A DNA stretch of 64,000 nt, taken from positions 119,370,723 to 119,434,722 of the forward strand of contig CP136063.1 of the NCBI GenBank assembly GCA_032622095.1. Direction: 5' to 3'. Shown in pieces: positions 34,366 to 47,742 of the stretch. A program made the position numbers and the translations under genes. Position 1 is the first letter of the stretch, and each line of letters opens with the position of its first letter. Source of the stretch: Siphonodentalium dalli (lineage: Eukaryota; Mollusca; Scaphopoda; Gadilida; Siphonodentaliidae). Below the pieces are notes generated by a model that saw only the letters and a list, made by a program, of their open reading frames with translations, was not told the DNA's origin and searched no databases.

Positions 34366-37300
34366 TGTTCGTCAATCGGCTACATTGCTCGCCAAATTTG
34401 GTAGGGGTGGGGGTATTTTTCTATACTGAAATTATGTGCACAAAAGGGGGTAGCTGTGGAAATGCCAATTTATTTCCAGGAATAAGTATGGTAAGGCACC
34501 ATTTCTCTTTTTGACTACTTATGTCCGACGTGGAGTAATACATGCAAAAAATATTTAAAGTTTGGCTCAATACCGTAATGAATCGTGGGCATGGTTTAAG
34601 CCTAACTCCGTTGCCTATGGGAAATATTTAGTTGATTGTAACCTATAATACACGAATCAACACGATGCAAGGGGGACTACTCTACTGTTTATATTATATA
34701 GTACGGACGTGGATGAGTAGACCAAAATAGTTCTTGGCTGATTCCCAGGGATTCAGTATAATTATGTTGATGTTGTTTTCTCTTTCACTAATGTACCTCT
34801 CTAAATTATATGTAACGAGATAGGTATGCAGATTCAATGAAACAAGTGTTGTTAACAGCTACAGCCACCTACCTGAATTATCTCGCCGATCATATATTGC
34901 GTGTCCTTGTTTGCTAGTGTATACGCTTACATGGTTAAATTCTCTTTAAATAATTTCTCATCATCACAAATAGACATGTCGGTTGAACTTGGCTCAGTAG
35001 AAATGGTTGCCGCGCTTCCAAGTCGACAGGGGAGTCAGCATAATATCTCCCCAAACATAAGCTGCATAAGTTGTAATATGTGTGTTGATTGATCAATAAT
35101 CCGAAAGATTTGTGAAATCTATTGATTGAAGGAATGTATGGCAGTTGCTGCGCCAATCGATTAAATGGAAAGGTTACTCTATTCGCCTCAGAAATCGCCA
35201 TGCTCGCCCAGCGTCGCAAATAGCGCACCAACTATTTTGACAACTCTAGGCTAAATGCTTAGATTGATACCACAGATAAGGGCGTCCATGGCGACCGGTG
35301 TCTCACCCTCATATTAGTATATGCGTGTCTCACCCTCATATTAGTATATGCGTGAATGGATGCGTGTCGCCTAAAAAAAAAAAAAAACTTGTTTCTTATG
35401 GCAAAATTATTCACTGTATAGGAACTGTTACATCGGAAGTCGATCTGTCGCCGGTATTGTGATCGTTCTTGACTGATCTGTTACGTTTCCTTTTGATTAA
35501 GTATTATCATATTCGGGTCAAAATCACGCATAATTATAGATATCTTAAATACATTAAACATTCTTGAACGAACGGGGGCTGCATAAGTGCCGTTTTACCG
35601 AAAACTGAACTTTAGGTCACAAATAACTCGGGCATAACGAGTTAACGTGTAATTATCAACATGTAATCACCGAAAATCAAGCCATATAAACGTAATTCCT
35701 TTGCATGTTGTCGGTGGCATGTCGACTGTGGAAACGCATTCTGAAGACGAACGCTGAGTATAAAGAATACCTGTGTTATTATTCTGTAAAATAGATGAGG
35801 AAATATCCCGATGTGGGTTGATAATTTGGAGCATTAGCCTCCTAATCACAACTTATGAGTGTTACGGTTCTATTTCATGGTAATCACGACTGGGACGGTT
35901 CTTTACATGATATTTATTCGAACGATTTCCGCACTTTGGGGTCATATAGTTGTGTGTAACAAATGTTTTTAAACCCGATAATGATTATAGCGTATGTTAT
36001 CTACATAATCCCACAAGTATATTATAAGAAATTCGAGTATAGCGAAGATTAAGTGACATCAGTTTAAGTATAGGATCATATATATATATATATATTATAT
36101 TGAAAGTCGTATGTGGTATAGGATCATATATATATCAAAGCTCAGAGTGTCAGTATGGGGCCTAGTAATGTAAGATTTCGTTAAGTTAATCATAATTCTG
36201 TCTAGATACTAGTAACTTTGCTTCAACATTCATGCACAGCTGTTATATTTCAAAATGTATTCGCTCTATAAATCCCAAGTGAAGATCCAATTCTTGATTG
36301 GGAAAAATTGCTGACACAGAGGATACTTTTATATGTGGTATGTAGTATAGTAGGTTTCATGCATTAGTTTGTGTGATTTATTCCTTTCCTCCTTTCTCCC
36401 ACCATTTGGTCTATGAAACAATTATGGATATCTGAAGTTATAGAATAGAGAGGCACTTAACCATTTCACGACAGGAGCTGCGCTGGTGTGTCATTTAATG
36501 AACTGTATCAGTGCATCCTCCCACACATGCGAACCCCCCACCTGGAACCCCACATTATATAAGACAACACACCGGCCCATTTCGAGATGTGATTTGATAA
36601 AATTTAGCAATAACATTGGTAGAGTATCCCAAATGGTTACACTGGTATAAATAGGGTTCGGAGTGACATCTAGCGGATGCGGGAGGAATATATATGAGAG
36701 AATAACATAGACACTGGGCCCTGATTGGTCAATAGCCTTATGTGCTTTTTGCATACAAAAATAATCACACCTCTTCCCTATGGTTTCCCATAGGTAAAAT
36801 AGCCATTGGCACAGGAATTAACCATTTGTAGTGAAGTTTGATTTTTTTGGTGTGATCTAAAATATGACAGTATTTTTTTATGCGGATCTGACACTAGTTA
36901 CGAAAACAAAAGATTTAAAGGCGAATTCCCTGCTAGACATACATGATTTTTTTGTGTAAAAAGTTTCCCCAAATGTCAATTTTTCAGATTAAAAAACATT
37001 TTGGACCCAAAATTTATATTGCCAACAGCATACGCTAAAACGTTAGCACTGATGCACCAGTGTAACCAAATACAATCCATCCATCGCTGTTATTTGGTGT
37101 GTGTATAAATATTTTCGTTTTAAATTTAAATTGTTGCGTGTCTCTACACACGCACACGCACACGCCCACACACACGTAGGCACCCTCACACACTCAAACT
37201 CACACACCATCACACACATTAATTAATTTAATATGATTATACCATATTAATATATATAATAACTTGGGCTAATGATGGCAATATATCGTGTAACAATTGA

Positions 37301-37380
37301 TTAAATTGTCAAGATAGGCACCACAGTATTTCCCCATTGCGCATGGGCTCGGCCATACGCTAATGAAGTTTAAGAAATTA
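34366..37380. other. No recognisable gene; small simple repeats
   Basis: Contains a 29-bp duplication (GTGTCTCACCCTCATATTAG at about 35299 and 35327), (AT)n near 36076-36100 and a CA-rich stretch at 37145-37215. Open frames are short and unsupported. Confidence 0.4.
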
Positions 37381-37389
37381 CAGATTTAG

Positions 37390-37770
37390 TATGGATTTAT
37401 TCGGGTGAGTGAAACTGATAAGTTGGTACTCATGCGCTATGGCAACTGGAAGAATGTAGCATTCTACTAACGTCGCTGACAAATTCCAACAAATCGACCA
37501 TATATACCCTCCACAGAAAATATCGTCTGAACTGCATGCGCTCAATTGTAAATATTAACATCTCAATTCCGGATGCAACTATTGGCGTCAAACAAACGCA
37601 AACGATTTCGCCACCGAGAGTCAATGCATTTAATTGATATATAGGAATGATGGTGTGTGTTGTCAATTTGGATAGAATATTTATAAAAATAACTACTTTG
37701 AGCAAGATTATTCTCGATTTCTATCTGATCACCGTACAGGAGTGTTTCACATCATTTTAACAGGTACACG
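37390..37770 (-). repeat. Diverged solo copy of the ~485-bp unit
   Basis: Alignable with 16375-16855 in the same orientation but much more diverged (for example GATAAGTTGGTACTCATGCGC against GATAAGTTAGTGCTCAGGCAC). It lies outside both large repeat copies, so the unit also exists on its own. Confidence 0.75.
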
Positions 37771-38707
37771 ATCGGTTTGTTATGAATGTATTACTTCACA
37801 AGTATACATATAGATTATAGTCTGTAAATTACTGATTATAAATTCGAACAACGAGAACAATTTCAACCTATATGTGGTGTATAGTATCCAACTAATGTTG
37901 TGTCATGCATGACATTTTCAACTGTTGACATTGTTTACCCCAGCCCCATGCATGTAGGGTAGGTGAGTTTATTTCCACAGACCGAATTCCGGTGAGTTTG
38001 GTACACAAAGAACGTTGATTTGGATCTCCGATCGAAGCCTTAATGAAGTGTTCCACATATATATGCACTATTAGTGAGAGGAGCTATAGCTTATGGATTC
38101 TAGGAGAAAAGGTGTTTGAAGAAATATTATATTTTTTTTAAATAAAATTTAATTTTTGAATTGTTTAGAGAACTTATTGCTCAATTTAACATTTAAAAAA
38201 TTAAAATTAACAAATCTTATTTTTAAATTAAAATGGAAAAAATAAATAACGCCGTTATAACTTCCGCTTGGGTATCCCGAGGCACCACACCAAATTTGGT
38301 TGAAATCGGTCCAGGGATCGGGAACAGACATATACAGATCTTACTCTTTAATATAATAGAATATATTCACCAGAGAACATACATTTACGCCTTTAATTGT
38401 GAAAGTAAAAAAAGCATTGTTATAACCATGCATACATTTCCAACATCATGGGACAAATATACATTTCAGTACATTATGATTTGACAACAAAATATATATA
38501 GAATTGGTGTAACAAAATCCCCACAAATAAACAGAAGCATGCATAATTGAACTATTTAGCCATGCATTGTAACCGGGGAGGTTTGTGTACATATCCATAC
38601 TAAGGTACACCGCAGACATCGCGCACACATGCAACATATGCTTTATATAGTGCGTTATCTGTCGATTTGAATCATAATATTGATAAAAACAAAATTTCGA
38701 TATCGAC
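37771..38707. other. No recognisable feature
   Basis: AT-rich; nothing assignable. Confidence 0.35.
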
Positions 38708-38710
38708 TAA

Positions 38711-39835
38711 GGGCGCGTACACATGAAGCTGCAAGAAAATATCTGCAAGAAAATATCAGGTACAATTGTACTCTGATATTTTCTTGCTGCAAAGATTACG
38801 CCCGTGAGAAAGCGGCGGGTTAGTTGACGTTGATTGGGCTCAATGTGACTAGTGTTAGTCGTGTTTGTTGAAGTGAATTACTGCGGACAAACAACCTATA
38901 GTCCATATCGAATATTCATAGAGTTATATCAGTGCTCTTAGGCCTAATATTAGACCATGGTTCGGCCCGGCCCGGTGTGCGAAAAGTTTGTAATCTGAAC
39001 AAGAAAATCGCAAAATCCTACCATCTAGACTAGCCTCAATCATTCCTAGAGTTGGAAATTTCAAACCTGACACCCCACTTAGGTTGGAAAATTTACATCT
39101 GATGACAATTCCAATGACAATGTTGAACAAATGTATGACAATATTGATTTATTAAATTAACTAGCAGTTTTTTACTTTTGACTCAGGCTGGCCACGGGGG
39201 AGGGACCAGGACACAAGCTTTCAAAGTGTTGGAAATTTCCAACCTGTCACCCCACTGAGGTTGGAAAGTTTCCAACTGATGACCATTTCAGACCAAATAT
39301 TTTACCGAAAATAGGAAAATATTGGTCCAAAAACAATTAATTCCCCCAAGAAATTTTTGAAAATCAAACTACAAGAACATTTTCAACCTATTGTTGGTGT
39401 GAAATTTCCAACTAATGTTTTGGCAGGTATGAAATGTCCAACTGTTGAAATTATTGACCAAAGTTGGGGGTGATCGAGACACACCAAGACCCCCCCCCCC
39501 TGTCGCCATGTCTCTGTATGCACGTATATACATGTATATATAATACATCAGCGGTTCTGACAACCAATGTAAAATGGAAATACGTAGTATATGTTGAAAC
39601 AGACGATACTATTGATGGATCATAACTCGAGTGCTTGAATTGTTACGATCATATCCCTGCGAGATTAGTTAACGGATACCGATGGCCACCTATCAAGATG
39701 AACACATCACCAATTGGCGATAAAATATCAGCGCGCTGACTTCGTCGGATATTTTCCGGTATTATTTATTTCATTGGTCAAGTAAGTCACGTGGGGCATA
39801 CCTGATATTTTCTTGCTGGCCATGTGTACGCGCCC
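38711..39835. mobile_element. Harbinger-like non-autonomous element (TAA duplication)
   Basis: GGGCGCGTACACATG at 38711-38725 is exactly inverted at 39821-39835, with CAAGAAAATATC inverted just inside. TAA flanks both ends (38708-38710, 39836-39838), the 3-bp T-W-A target typical of PIF/Harbinger. A further hairpin GCAAGAAAATATC/GATATTTTCTTGC lies near 38739-38790. The 1.1-kb interior holds diverged repeats of a TTTCCAACCTGTCACCCCACT type (39058, 39236) and no transposase. Confidence 0.65.
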
Positions 39836-39838
39836 TAA

Positions 39839-40890
39839 TGGTTATGCCTACAGTTAATCGACGACAAGGTTACAGATTTTTGCTATGCGATCGACTGATG
39901 CAATACGGTCGAGTTCATCCTGAAAAGTCGATTACCTGAACCACAGTTTATTTCTACGTGTTCCAACCGACTTTTCTACACAAGACTAATGTTCCCACAA
40001 TGGAATGTACTCACATTGTGCAGCATGAATTTAAAGGGGCTTCCTAAGATCACATATTATCCTCCGGTGAGATAAATTTGCCAACTGAATGAGGAATATC
40101 TTTGCAACATTATTCCAATTGCCCAATTCCGTTCGTTAATACCTTTAGTCATCAATCTAGATATTGGAAAAAGAAGATCTGCAAGACAATATTCTAATTT
40201 TGTGTGTGAAAAAGTCATTTGCGCAAAGGTACCGCAGTCTAAAAAGTCGAAAATATTTGAATATCCGAATAAAGTAGTATAGCATTTCTCCGAAGAATGC
40301 AAATCCTTGAGTACAGCCTTACTGTCTTACACCCTGCATGTGATATGTTGTTGTTGTTGTACGTAGAGGTATGGAGACCTGAATACATTCTCGGCATCTC
40401 AGACCAAACATAACGATTTTCGCATGAGGTAAAAATCCGTTTATTTTGTGAGGACAGTGTACTATTTCGTTGTTTTGGTTGTGATAGGACTATCCGTTTT
40501 TGTTGAGATGCCACTTTTCGGGGCCAACATGTTTGTTTGATACTTTTATTCCAATAACCAATAATACATGGTAATACGGAACATGAATTTAATAACACAA
40601 TGTGGGTGCGGGAAAACAGCACGGCGATTCAAAATATTTCACGGACATTTAAAGATGTATTTAGGGTTTCAGACTTTCAGTTATCAGACGAGGAATATAT
40701 TTGAATGCAACACCGCTGAATAACATGTTGAACGCCTGCATATTATTTTACATTTAATCCATATATGATTGTCATATAATAGACAGATCTGTTATTTTAT
40801 AAACTGGAGACTTAAATTTCTGGATCCCTTAATACATCTTTAACATGTAAATAACATACTGAAAATTTTAAGGATTCAAATCAACATTAC
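39839..40890. other. No recognisable feature
   Basis: AT-rich; the 127-codon minus-strand frame at 40239-40622 has no recognisable domain. Confidence 0.35.
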
Positions 40891-40891
40891 C

Positions 40892-42370
40892 ATAAATATC
40901 TCCTTATATAACAAAGGGCTGCTATTTTCATTTTCCGTCTTTATCAACACGCACTTGCTCCAACTACTTCTTGTAAAAATTTCTCCTCCGATATCATGGT
41001 AACAATGAATAAATACAAACTGGTAGACTACTTGCGTCTGTATTTGAAGGAATCAGTATTTCCTTCTAAAGAGAAATGGAAACAATTAACTAAAGCTCTC
41101 ATTAATGAGACTGAGAGCGCGGCCTGGTCCGAGATAATTCATGCTGATAACTCCTTAATTCGATTCTCGAAGATTCAGACCACGTTCGAAGTCTCGCATC
41201 TGTGGAAATTATGCCGCCTGTTTCCAGAAAATAAATTGTCTTATTACAAAATGGCACAAATTATACAATTCTCCTGCGTTCCGTGTGATACAGGTATTTG
41301 TTCAAATTGCTCTCGCGCGTACTCCGACTACATGCGGTATGCAATAGTCCAGTGTTCCTCATTAACGTGTATCCGTGACGAAATAGAATTTTCTGTTTTG
41401 TGTAGATTTGGAGTTCAAATTTACATACGCTTTGATTCTCTTTCAGATGAAGATAAATTATTATTCTTCTTGACGGCAAAATTTGAAGAAATTGCCTCTT
41501 ATGTCGAAGATATCAACGACTTTGCAAATTTCATAATTAATTGCACTTGTAAACTATGGGAAGAATATCATTGCCTCTCTGTTTGAATTGTAGTTAAACA
41601 ATTTATAGTATACGCTAGTAATGACATAATACTATACATAACTCATAGAATCCATAGAATCCGAAGAAACGACAAATGAGTAAATATATATACTTGAGTG
41701 GTGCTGGGGAAATGGTCGGCTCCGAGTCGGTAAGACTGCACAAAGGCATTGACGTTTGTGGGTCTTCCAGAGAGAGAGAGAGAGATATCCCCGATTTGGG
41801 TCCAACTCCGGCTTGGTCGTCTCGGAGTATGCTATTTCTCTGGTCCCAGTTCTTTATATATAAAGATATATATAACCGTATAATAACACATCACATTTAG
41901 CCTGTCGTGGAGAGCCAGTTAGATATTTGACCATATGTTCATTCCATTACACGATAACGCTACATTGCCATTCTGGTCGTCTGTCTCTGTCTATAAATAT
42001 AACGAATGTGTGTATGTTAGTATGAATACTTCATGCATGTAATTCGCCAATGTTTTGTGTGTGTCTGTTAGTATGAATGCTTCTGGGAGTTTGTTTGTTA
42101 TAAATGGAAGTCATGCATGTAATTCTCCAATGTTATAGATGTGTGTCTGTTAGTATGAATGCTTCTATGTGTATGGTTGTTGTAAATGGAAATCATGTAT
42201 GTAATTCTCATGTTCACCACTTAGATGATGACTGTAAATATGTTGACTTTTGTTACCTGTTTATGTTCTTATAATTTATATTAATTGTATGCATTCTCTA
42301 AATATCTCCATGAATGGAGGAAATAAAGAATATATATATAAATATCTCCTTATATAACAAAGGGCTGCTA
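40892..42370 (+). mobile_element. 5'-truncated LINE between 33-bp target-site duplications
   Basis: A 33-bp direct repeat (starting ATAAATATCTCC, ending GGGCTGCTA) at 40892-40924 is repeated exactly at 42338-42370. The ~1.4 kb between contains the 3' end of a LINE ORF2, a 3' untranslated region with three diverged ~80-bp repeats (TGTTAGTATGAATGCTTC near 42066 and 42148) and an AATAAAGAATATATAT tail. These are the marks of target-primed reverse transcription, with an unusually long duplication. Confidence 0.85.
40996..41586 (+). pseudogene. C-terminal piece of a LINE ORF2 protein
   Basis: 196 codons from the first ATG, and the frame appears open back towards the truncation at 40925. The sequence resembles the region downstream of the reverse-transcriptase core in non-LTR elements: a W-K-x(n)-W segment (WKQLTKALIN, then AWSEI), an L-W-K-L block, then cysteines CVPCDTGICSNC and CSSLTC where the family's zinc-knuckle-like C-x2-C...C lies, then a hydrophobic W/F-rich end. 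It has no catalytic domains, so it cannot act alone. Family membership is judged from the pattern, not from an alignment. It differs from the LINE at 43-60 kb. Confidence 0.6.
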
Positions 42371-42849
42371 GACACCATAGTCAGATACTTACACATATTC
42401 ATGTATCTCAATTACGTTGGTACTCCATGATTACCCATTTAATTAATTTCATAAACTTTTAAGGCTTGTTCAACTTGGATAGATGCACATAACATTCCAT
42501 TGGTATATCACAAGTGCTTGACTATGATGTCCAGCAACAACAACATGTAATTACCAATCAGTGTAGGGTAGATATTCCATATTATATAATCATTTTAAAA
42601 GGTTTGATCATGATGAATCTCAGTCACAGAATGCTGTGTTCATGTATATATATATAATTATATTGCAAGAATCGCCATTTCAGAATCCATTTACTATTTA
42701 CATGATCTTTTTCTCAATTGAAGTGGATACATGCTACACTTACATTAAGCTAGCATGGCTACTTTTGTTGGGTAATGCCGCAGTTAACTACGACACGGCT
42801 GTCACTCAGCCCTTGGATCCCAAGCGGGGTGTGTTAATGTGGGGGTGAG
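42371..42849. other. No recognisable gene; may include the 3' end of the neighbouring LINE
   Basis: Lies downstream of the minus-strand LINE ORF2. I could not place that element's 3' terminus or tail. Confidence 0.3.
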
Positions 42850-42922
42850 GGTTACATTTTCAGTTTAAATGGGGCATATCGGGTTCCATCGATAAGTTAA
42901 AAAGAAATGACAGTTCAAATAT

Positions 42923-45058
42923 TCAGTTCATTAAACGGGAGAATATTACGGAAGCGAATTTAGCGAGACCGCGTTGAACTTGTACTTTCCTATTGGTCAT
43001 TAATTGCGATAATTTAATTTCAGAGGGTTGAATATAGTAGTACGGCGCTATGTATTTTATTCGGGTCGTCGCAAACTCTACACATTCAAGCAGTACATGG
43101 TATTAATCGCCGGTATTTTTACCACAGAAGTTGCCATCGCTGGCGTCTATACTCACTCCTGCCCAGTCGCCCGTTTCTATGGGTAAACGATGGTTACGCG
43201 TCCTTAATTTTAACAAATTTCGCGTGTCACTCGGCTCTAGTCGTAATAAGTAGTTTTCACAACCAAACGATGTTTTACATATCCGATAGAATGAATACTT
43301 GTCTGATGATTTTATTTTTGTCCACCAATCTTGTAAGAATTTCTCCCGAGTTCTTTCTTTTATTTTTCCTTTGAAACTATCGGGGGTACCAATGAAGTGC
43401 TTATCCCATATCTCACTTAACTCAAGATCTGTCATGCGACCGTTAACATAATTAACCCATTTTGATTTGTTATTGATGAATTTATCTTTGGGACTGAACC
43501 TACTGCATAATGACCAATACAAAATGAAATTAAACTTTTTACGATTCCAGCTAATCATTTTCCCCCAATAGTTGAGTATCCTTTGTTCTATTTTAACAGT
43601 AATTGGGTAAATCCCTAACTCGCCATATATAAAAGCTGTTGGAGTAGATGATTTTAGGCTCATTACATATTTAAGAAACCATAGCTCAGTTCTCTGTATC
43701 ATTTCATTGTTTGCTGTGCCCCAAATTTCTGAACCGTATAAAAGGATTGGGACTATTGTTTTCTCATATAAATCTATGACACAATCGAGAGAAAGATTGA
43801 GATGCCGCATTTTACGTATAAGACCAAACATGGCTTTCTTTGCATTATCGCACCGGGCTTTCTTTTCCATCATAAAAGAACTATTTCTGTGAAAAATGAC
43901 ACCCAAATATTTATAATGTGACACAATTTCAATGGGATGACTGCCAATAGTAAATCTTTCAGTTTCTTCTCTCTTTTTATCACGACGACCGAAGACAATA
44001 ACATTACTTTTCTTATTATTTATTATCAATTTCCATTTGTGACAATATTCAGAATAATCGTTCAGCATATTTTGTAGTCCGCCGGCTGAATTTGAAAGCA
44101 GGATAGTATCATCAGCATATAGTAGGCAATATAAGTTAAAATAATCACGCACCGATGTTAATTTATTTCCAGATAAATTTATGCCATTTCCGACCCTTCT
44201 ACTCAGGAATTTCTCCAAGTCGTTAGTGAAAATAGAAAATAAGATTGGGGATAGGTTCTCTCCTTGTCGGACTCCAATATTGCACGGGAAGTATGAGGAA
44301 CATGTGTTGCCAAAGAAAACACTTGATTTAATTCCATTATACATACTCCTGACAACATTTAGAACTCGACCATTTATACCAATTTCAAACATTTTTTGCC
44401 AAAGTCCAATTCGCCAAACGTTATCAAAGGCCTTTGAAACATCAATAAAGGCGCAGTATAGATTATTACTCTGCAGTTTTGCTAGCTCTATTAAACTGTT
44501 CAATGTAAACATATGATCAACCGGAGAATATCCACTTCTAAATCCAGCCTGATTTTCACATAGAAGATCATTATTTTGCAGAAATGACTGAATTCGTTGG
44601 CCGATAATCGAAGTAAAAACTTTAGAAATACAACTAACAAGGGTTATTGGACGATAGTTGTCAGCCGAAGCTGAGTCATTTCCCTTATACATTGGGAGTA
44701 TAACACCGAGACCCCATTCTGTGGGCACGACACCTGTTTTCAGTATGAGATTAAAAAACTTTGTAAGCGGGTATTTCATTGATTCACACGCAACTTTGAT
44801 ATACTCGTTTCTGACTTGATCAACCCCAGGAGCATTTCCTAATTTGAGCCCACGCAAAACATCTTCAACCTCACGAAGTTCAATTTCCCGATCAAGTTCG
44901 TCGCAGTATAGTGATAATGGGGAAAAGCGTTCTTCCGAATCGGTGACCGGTACAGAATTCAAAGCAGCGAAATGATCCCTAAATTCATCTATTGACGGCG
45001 TTCTCAGTGGTGCTTTTCTTTGGTCGGATTTATTAATCAATCGCCAGTACTCATGCAC
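42923..45058 (-). pseudogene. LINE ORF2: reverse transcriptase and C-terminal region
   Basis: An open stretch of 651 codons (43103-45058). Reverse-transcriptase blocks in order: GNAPGVD at about 74-80, NYRPITL at 134-140, AGFRSGYS at 171-178, AFIDVSKAFD at 203-212 (catalytic D206), GVRQGENLSPILF at 262-274, YADD at 314-317 (catalytic D316, D317) and HYKYLGVIF at 381-389. A C-terminal region of about 250 residues follows. The frame stops at TAA directly after FCGKNTGD. In the same frame it continues with YHVLLEC and about 50 more codons to a TGA at 42923-42925. The TAA therefore looks like a nonsense mutation in a C...H...C motif. The core is otherwise intact. It copies the element RNA at the nicked target; this copy is probably inactive because of its other lesions. 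Confidence 0.85.
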
Positions 45059-45742
45059 GGATATCGCTTGTTCTCATTTTGGAAATAGATTGTCTCGTAT
45101 TGAGCCTGTAACGCGCCCGACTTAATCGCATAGCTATTTTATATGTTTTTCGGGATTTATCGAGATTTAATTTGTTTGGTTCACTGTTTGTACGACGAAA
45201 ACACTTTAAAGTCTGTATTGCCTACGCGCATTTGTGCAATCGTTATTAAACCAAGGCTTGTTCCGTTTGCGTTTATTCGTAGTCGAAGTACGCGTACGCG
45301 TTCCAAATGTTCTGGCTGCAGCCCCCGAATAAATCATTTTCAACATTTCGTTCACTGTATCTAATTCTTCTACAATAAAAGCATCACGGTTTTCTAATTC
45401 AGTTATCATATTTTCGAAACCCACAATTTCCTCTTTGCTAATATTTTGAATATATTCCATACCTGTATCATCACGCCATGCCTTTATGGTGCTAACTGCT
45501 GTCTCGTCCGAGAGCATTGTGTCGCGTTTACCCTGGTATGCCGGATTTAATCCTCTTATCTCGAGAACGATGGCTGGGTCCGCAAAAAGCGTGACTGTGC
45601 TACAAACTGCGGAATGTGTGTCGGATCGTAGATTGTCGAACAGGTCTACCCACAATTCACTAATTTGTGTCAATGTATTTCGGGTTGCAAGTAAATAATC
45701 CACCACGCTCATGTTTCTACATGTGACTCGTCCAATACCTTT
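45059..45742 (-). pseudogene. LINE ORF2: end of the endonuclease domain and linker
   Basis: From the insertion point the frame reads KGIGRVTCRN, then SVVDYLLATR (the S-V-x-D-Y block of the exonuclease-endonuclease-phosphatase fold) and LRSDTHSAV, where related enzymes have S-D-H. The linker then carries KPWFNNDC, the usual signature between endonuclease and reverse transcriptase. An in-frame TAA follows at about 45206-45208, and the linker continues in another frame (LDKSRKTYK) and then in a third that leads into the reverse-transcriptase frame. At least two frameshifts therefore separate the domains. Confidence 0.75.
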
Positions 45743-45750
45743 ATCTGAGC
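45743..45750. repeat. 8-bp target-site duplication ATCTGAGC, left
   Basis: Exact match to 58322-58329; directly abuts the left inverted repeat of the 12.6-kb element. Confidence 0.9.
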
Positions 45751-46107
45751 CACTGTGGGGGAACTACTCCTGGCGATTTGGTTCTCTACCGAGTTTCGTG
45801 AGCATTTTTGAGCCACGATTCCGATTCTCTATCGAGCAATCGCAGCATAAAACGTAAAAAAACAACAACATCGGAACAGTGTTTCCTGAGTTTCATAACG
45901 CTATCGTGAAACTATGGTCACTGGCCATCAGTCTGTGTAAAAAACAAGTAAAAAACTAACCCGAAATGCACAGAAATTGACTTTCTATTTTCCGATTCCG
46001 ATTCTCTGCTATATTCTCTACCGAGCGCTCGGTTCTCTGCAAATAGCTCGATTCTCTCCATTAGATACAGTAGTATATGCCGTCCGCTTGATTTCTGCCA
46101 ATACAAG
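45751..46107 (+). repeat. Left arm of the giant element with subterminal motifs
   Basis: Contains the terminal inverted repeat at 45751-45793, then CGATTCTCTATCGAGC at 45822, CGATTCTCTGC near 45999, ATTCTCTACCGAGCGCTCGG at 46013 and CGATTCTCTCC near 46049. Repeated subterminal motifs are commonly transposase-binding sites. Confidence 0.75.
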
Positions 46108-47087
46108 AAAACTAAGATGCATGCATCAGGTCAGCCATGAACTATTTAGCATAGAATAATTCAGTTCGGTTGCAGTTTCACAACGTTACAACTGACATAC
46201 GATTACACCTTGAATGTGGAAATATGTAAGAGTGAATATTAATGTTCTAAATCCCATGTTTCACATTTAGTGGTAATGGGGTCGTACTTTATTAACACGC
46301 AAGTAGTGTAATTAAGTACGGGTAATTAGAAGTAACAAATCGTTTAGTTTCTATCGTATCGGATAAAAGAGGTGAGCAGATTGCCGATGATGAATGCTCT
46401 CGTTAGCTGCCAATATAATGTGCATATTTGCCCCGTTACGTTTATACACTGTAGCATTGGCGGGCCAGAGTGTGTTGACATGTTAAGTGTTTGGTTCATT
46501 AATAACAGATCAGCAGGGATTTGTCGTGATAACGTATACGTGGAAATATGCTACCTAAACGGTTAAATTAACGGTTGATCTATATTACACCACCGTGTAT
46601 ACTCGGTTTAAATAGGTATATTATATAGGGACGTGTGCTCAATTTTGGTGCGGACCGATGATAAAACAAAATCAGAAGTAAATGTCGGCGGGCGGGAGGG
46701 CCATTTTTTCAATAATTTTAAAAGAAATTGAACAGTTGCAGCAGCAGCAGCAAAAAAAGGGTGTACAATTGGCAAATGATGAGGGGCGGCGTGACGTGTA
46801 ACTAGGATTGAACTTAGATATGCAATTTGGAGATTATTGGATGAGGGATGTTATATTAATTATATTAAAGGGACGAGGGGGCTTAGTTGTCGAAAATATT
46901 CATATTTGTTCCAAACACCGTAAACAGAAAAATATTAAAAGGCATACATATTGGTTCAAATATACGATCACTATCGCGTAAACATCATGCTCACATAAAG
47001 ACCTACTAAATTTTACCTAAACAAGAGTCTGATTGTGTTATAGAAGGCATCACAATGCTACTGGCTAATCACACACAAATGGTATAA

Positions 47088-47140
47088 ACGCTCTTTATTA
47101 TTTCCAAATAAGGAATTGAGCAACAAAGAACGCTCTTTAT
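47088..47140. other. Two inverted ATAAAGAGCGTT motifs
   Basis: AACGCTCTTTAT at 47088-47099 and 47129-47140, orthologous to 19397-19408 and 19355-19366 of copy A. Confidence 0.7.
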
Positions 47141-47742
47141 GTTTACCATCATAATATAAAGAAACACCAAGAAAGTAACTTTTTATGCTTTGTCAAACAA
47201 TCGTCAAATTTACGACAATAACATACTGTTTATGAGATATTTCTCATTTGTATATTAACAAAGTATGTCTATATTTGAATATTATTTTCGTTTGCAGCGG
47301 TTTTTGACAGGTGGAAATATGTTCACAGGATACCCACCAAGGCCTTCCGTACCTTTAAGGTATACTGCAACTTTGTTTCTTGCCAATAGCAGAATACATA
47401 ATGCTATTAAGAAGTGACACAAAACACAGAAATTTTTTTTTAATTATAAGTATTGAGCAGTGAGAAATATTTGAGTAGAGGAAACCAGTAACGAAAGGCG
47501 ATATTAACATGATTTCTGTCAGCGAATAATTGTTTACGTTCCAATGAATATTAAAATGTACTGAAAACAAACTGCTAATGGGTGCCAGACTTTCATAAAC
47601 ACAAATTATGTATTAATGGTGTAACGACATATTTCGTTCTTAATTGTCTAAAAAAAATAGGGGATCGGGATGTTTGGATCTCTAGTTTAACGACATTTTT
47701 CGGTCTTTAATAGTTTAATGACATTTTTCGGTGTCAGACCGG

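Larger units (their letters stand above)
42850..45750 (-). mobile_element. LINE, 3' half (split by the 12.6-kb insertion)
   Basis: Contains the last part of the endonuclease, the linker, the reverse transcriptase and the C-terminal region of ORF2, and ends at the 8-bp ATCTGAGC duplication (45743-45750). The 5' half lies at 58322 to about 60450. The 3' boundary is approximate. Confidence 0.85.

Noticed and set aside
40239-40622. 127-codon frame as a gene
   Set aside because: Low complexity, no recognisable domain, and no supporting context.
45751-45793. CACTGTG end as a Transib/RAG-type or CACTA-type terminus
   Set aside because: Transib elements make 5-bp and CACTA elements 2-3-bp duplications. 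Here the duplication is an exact 8 bp.
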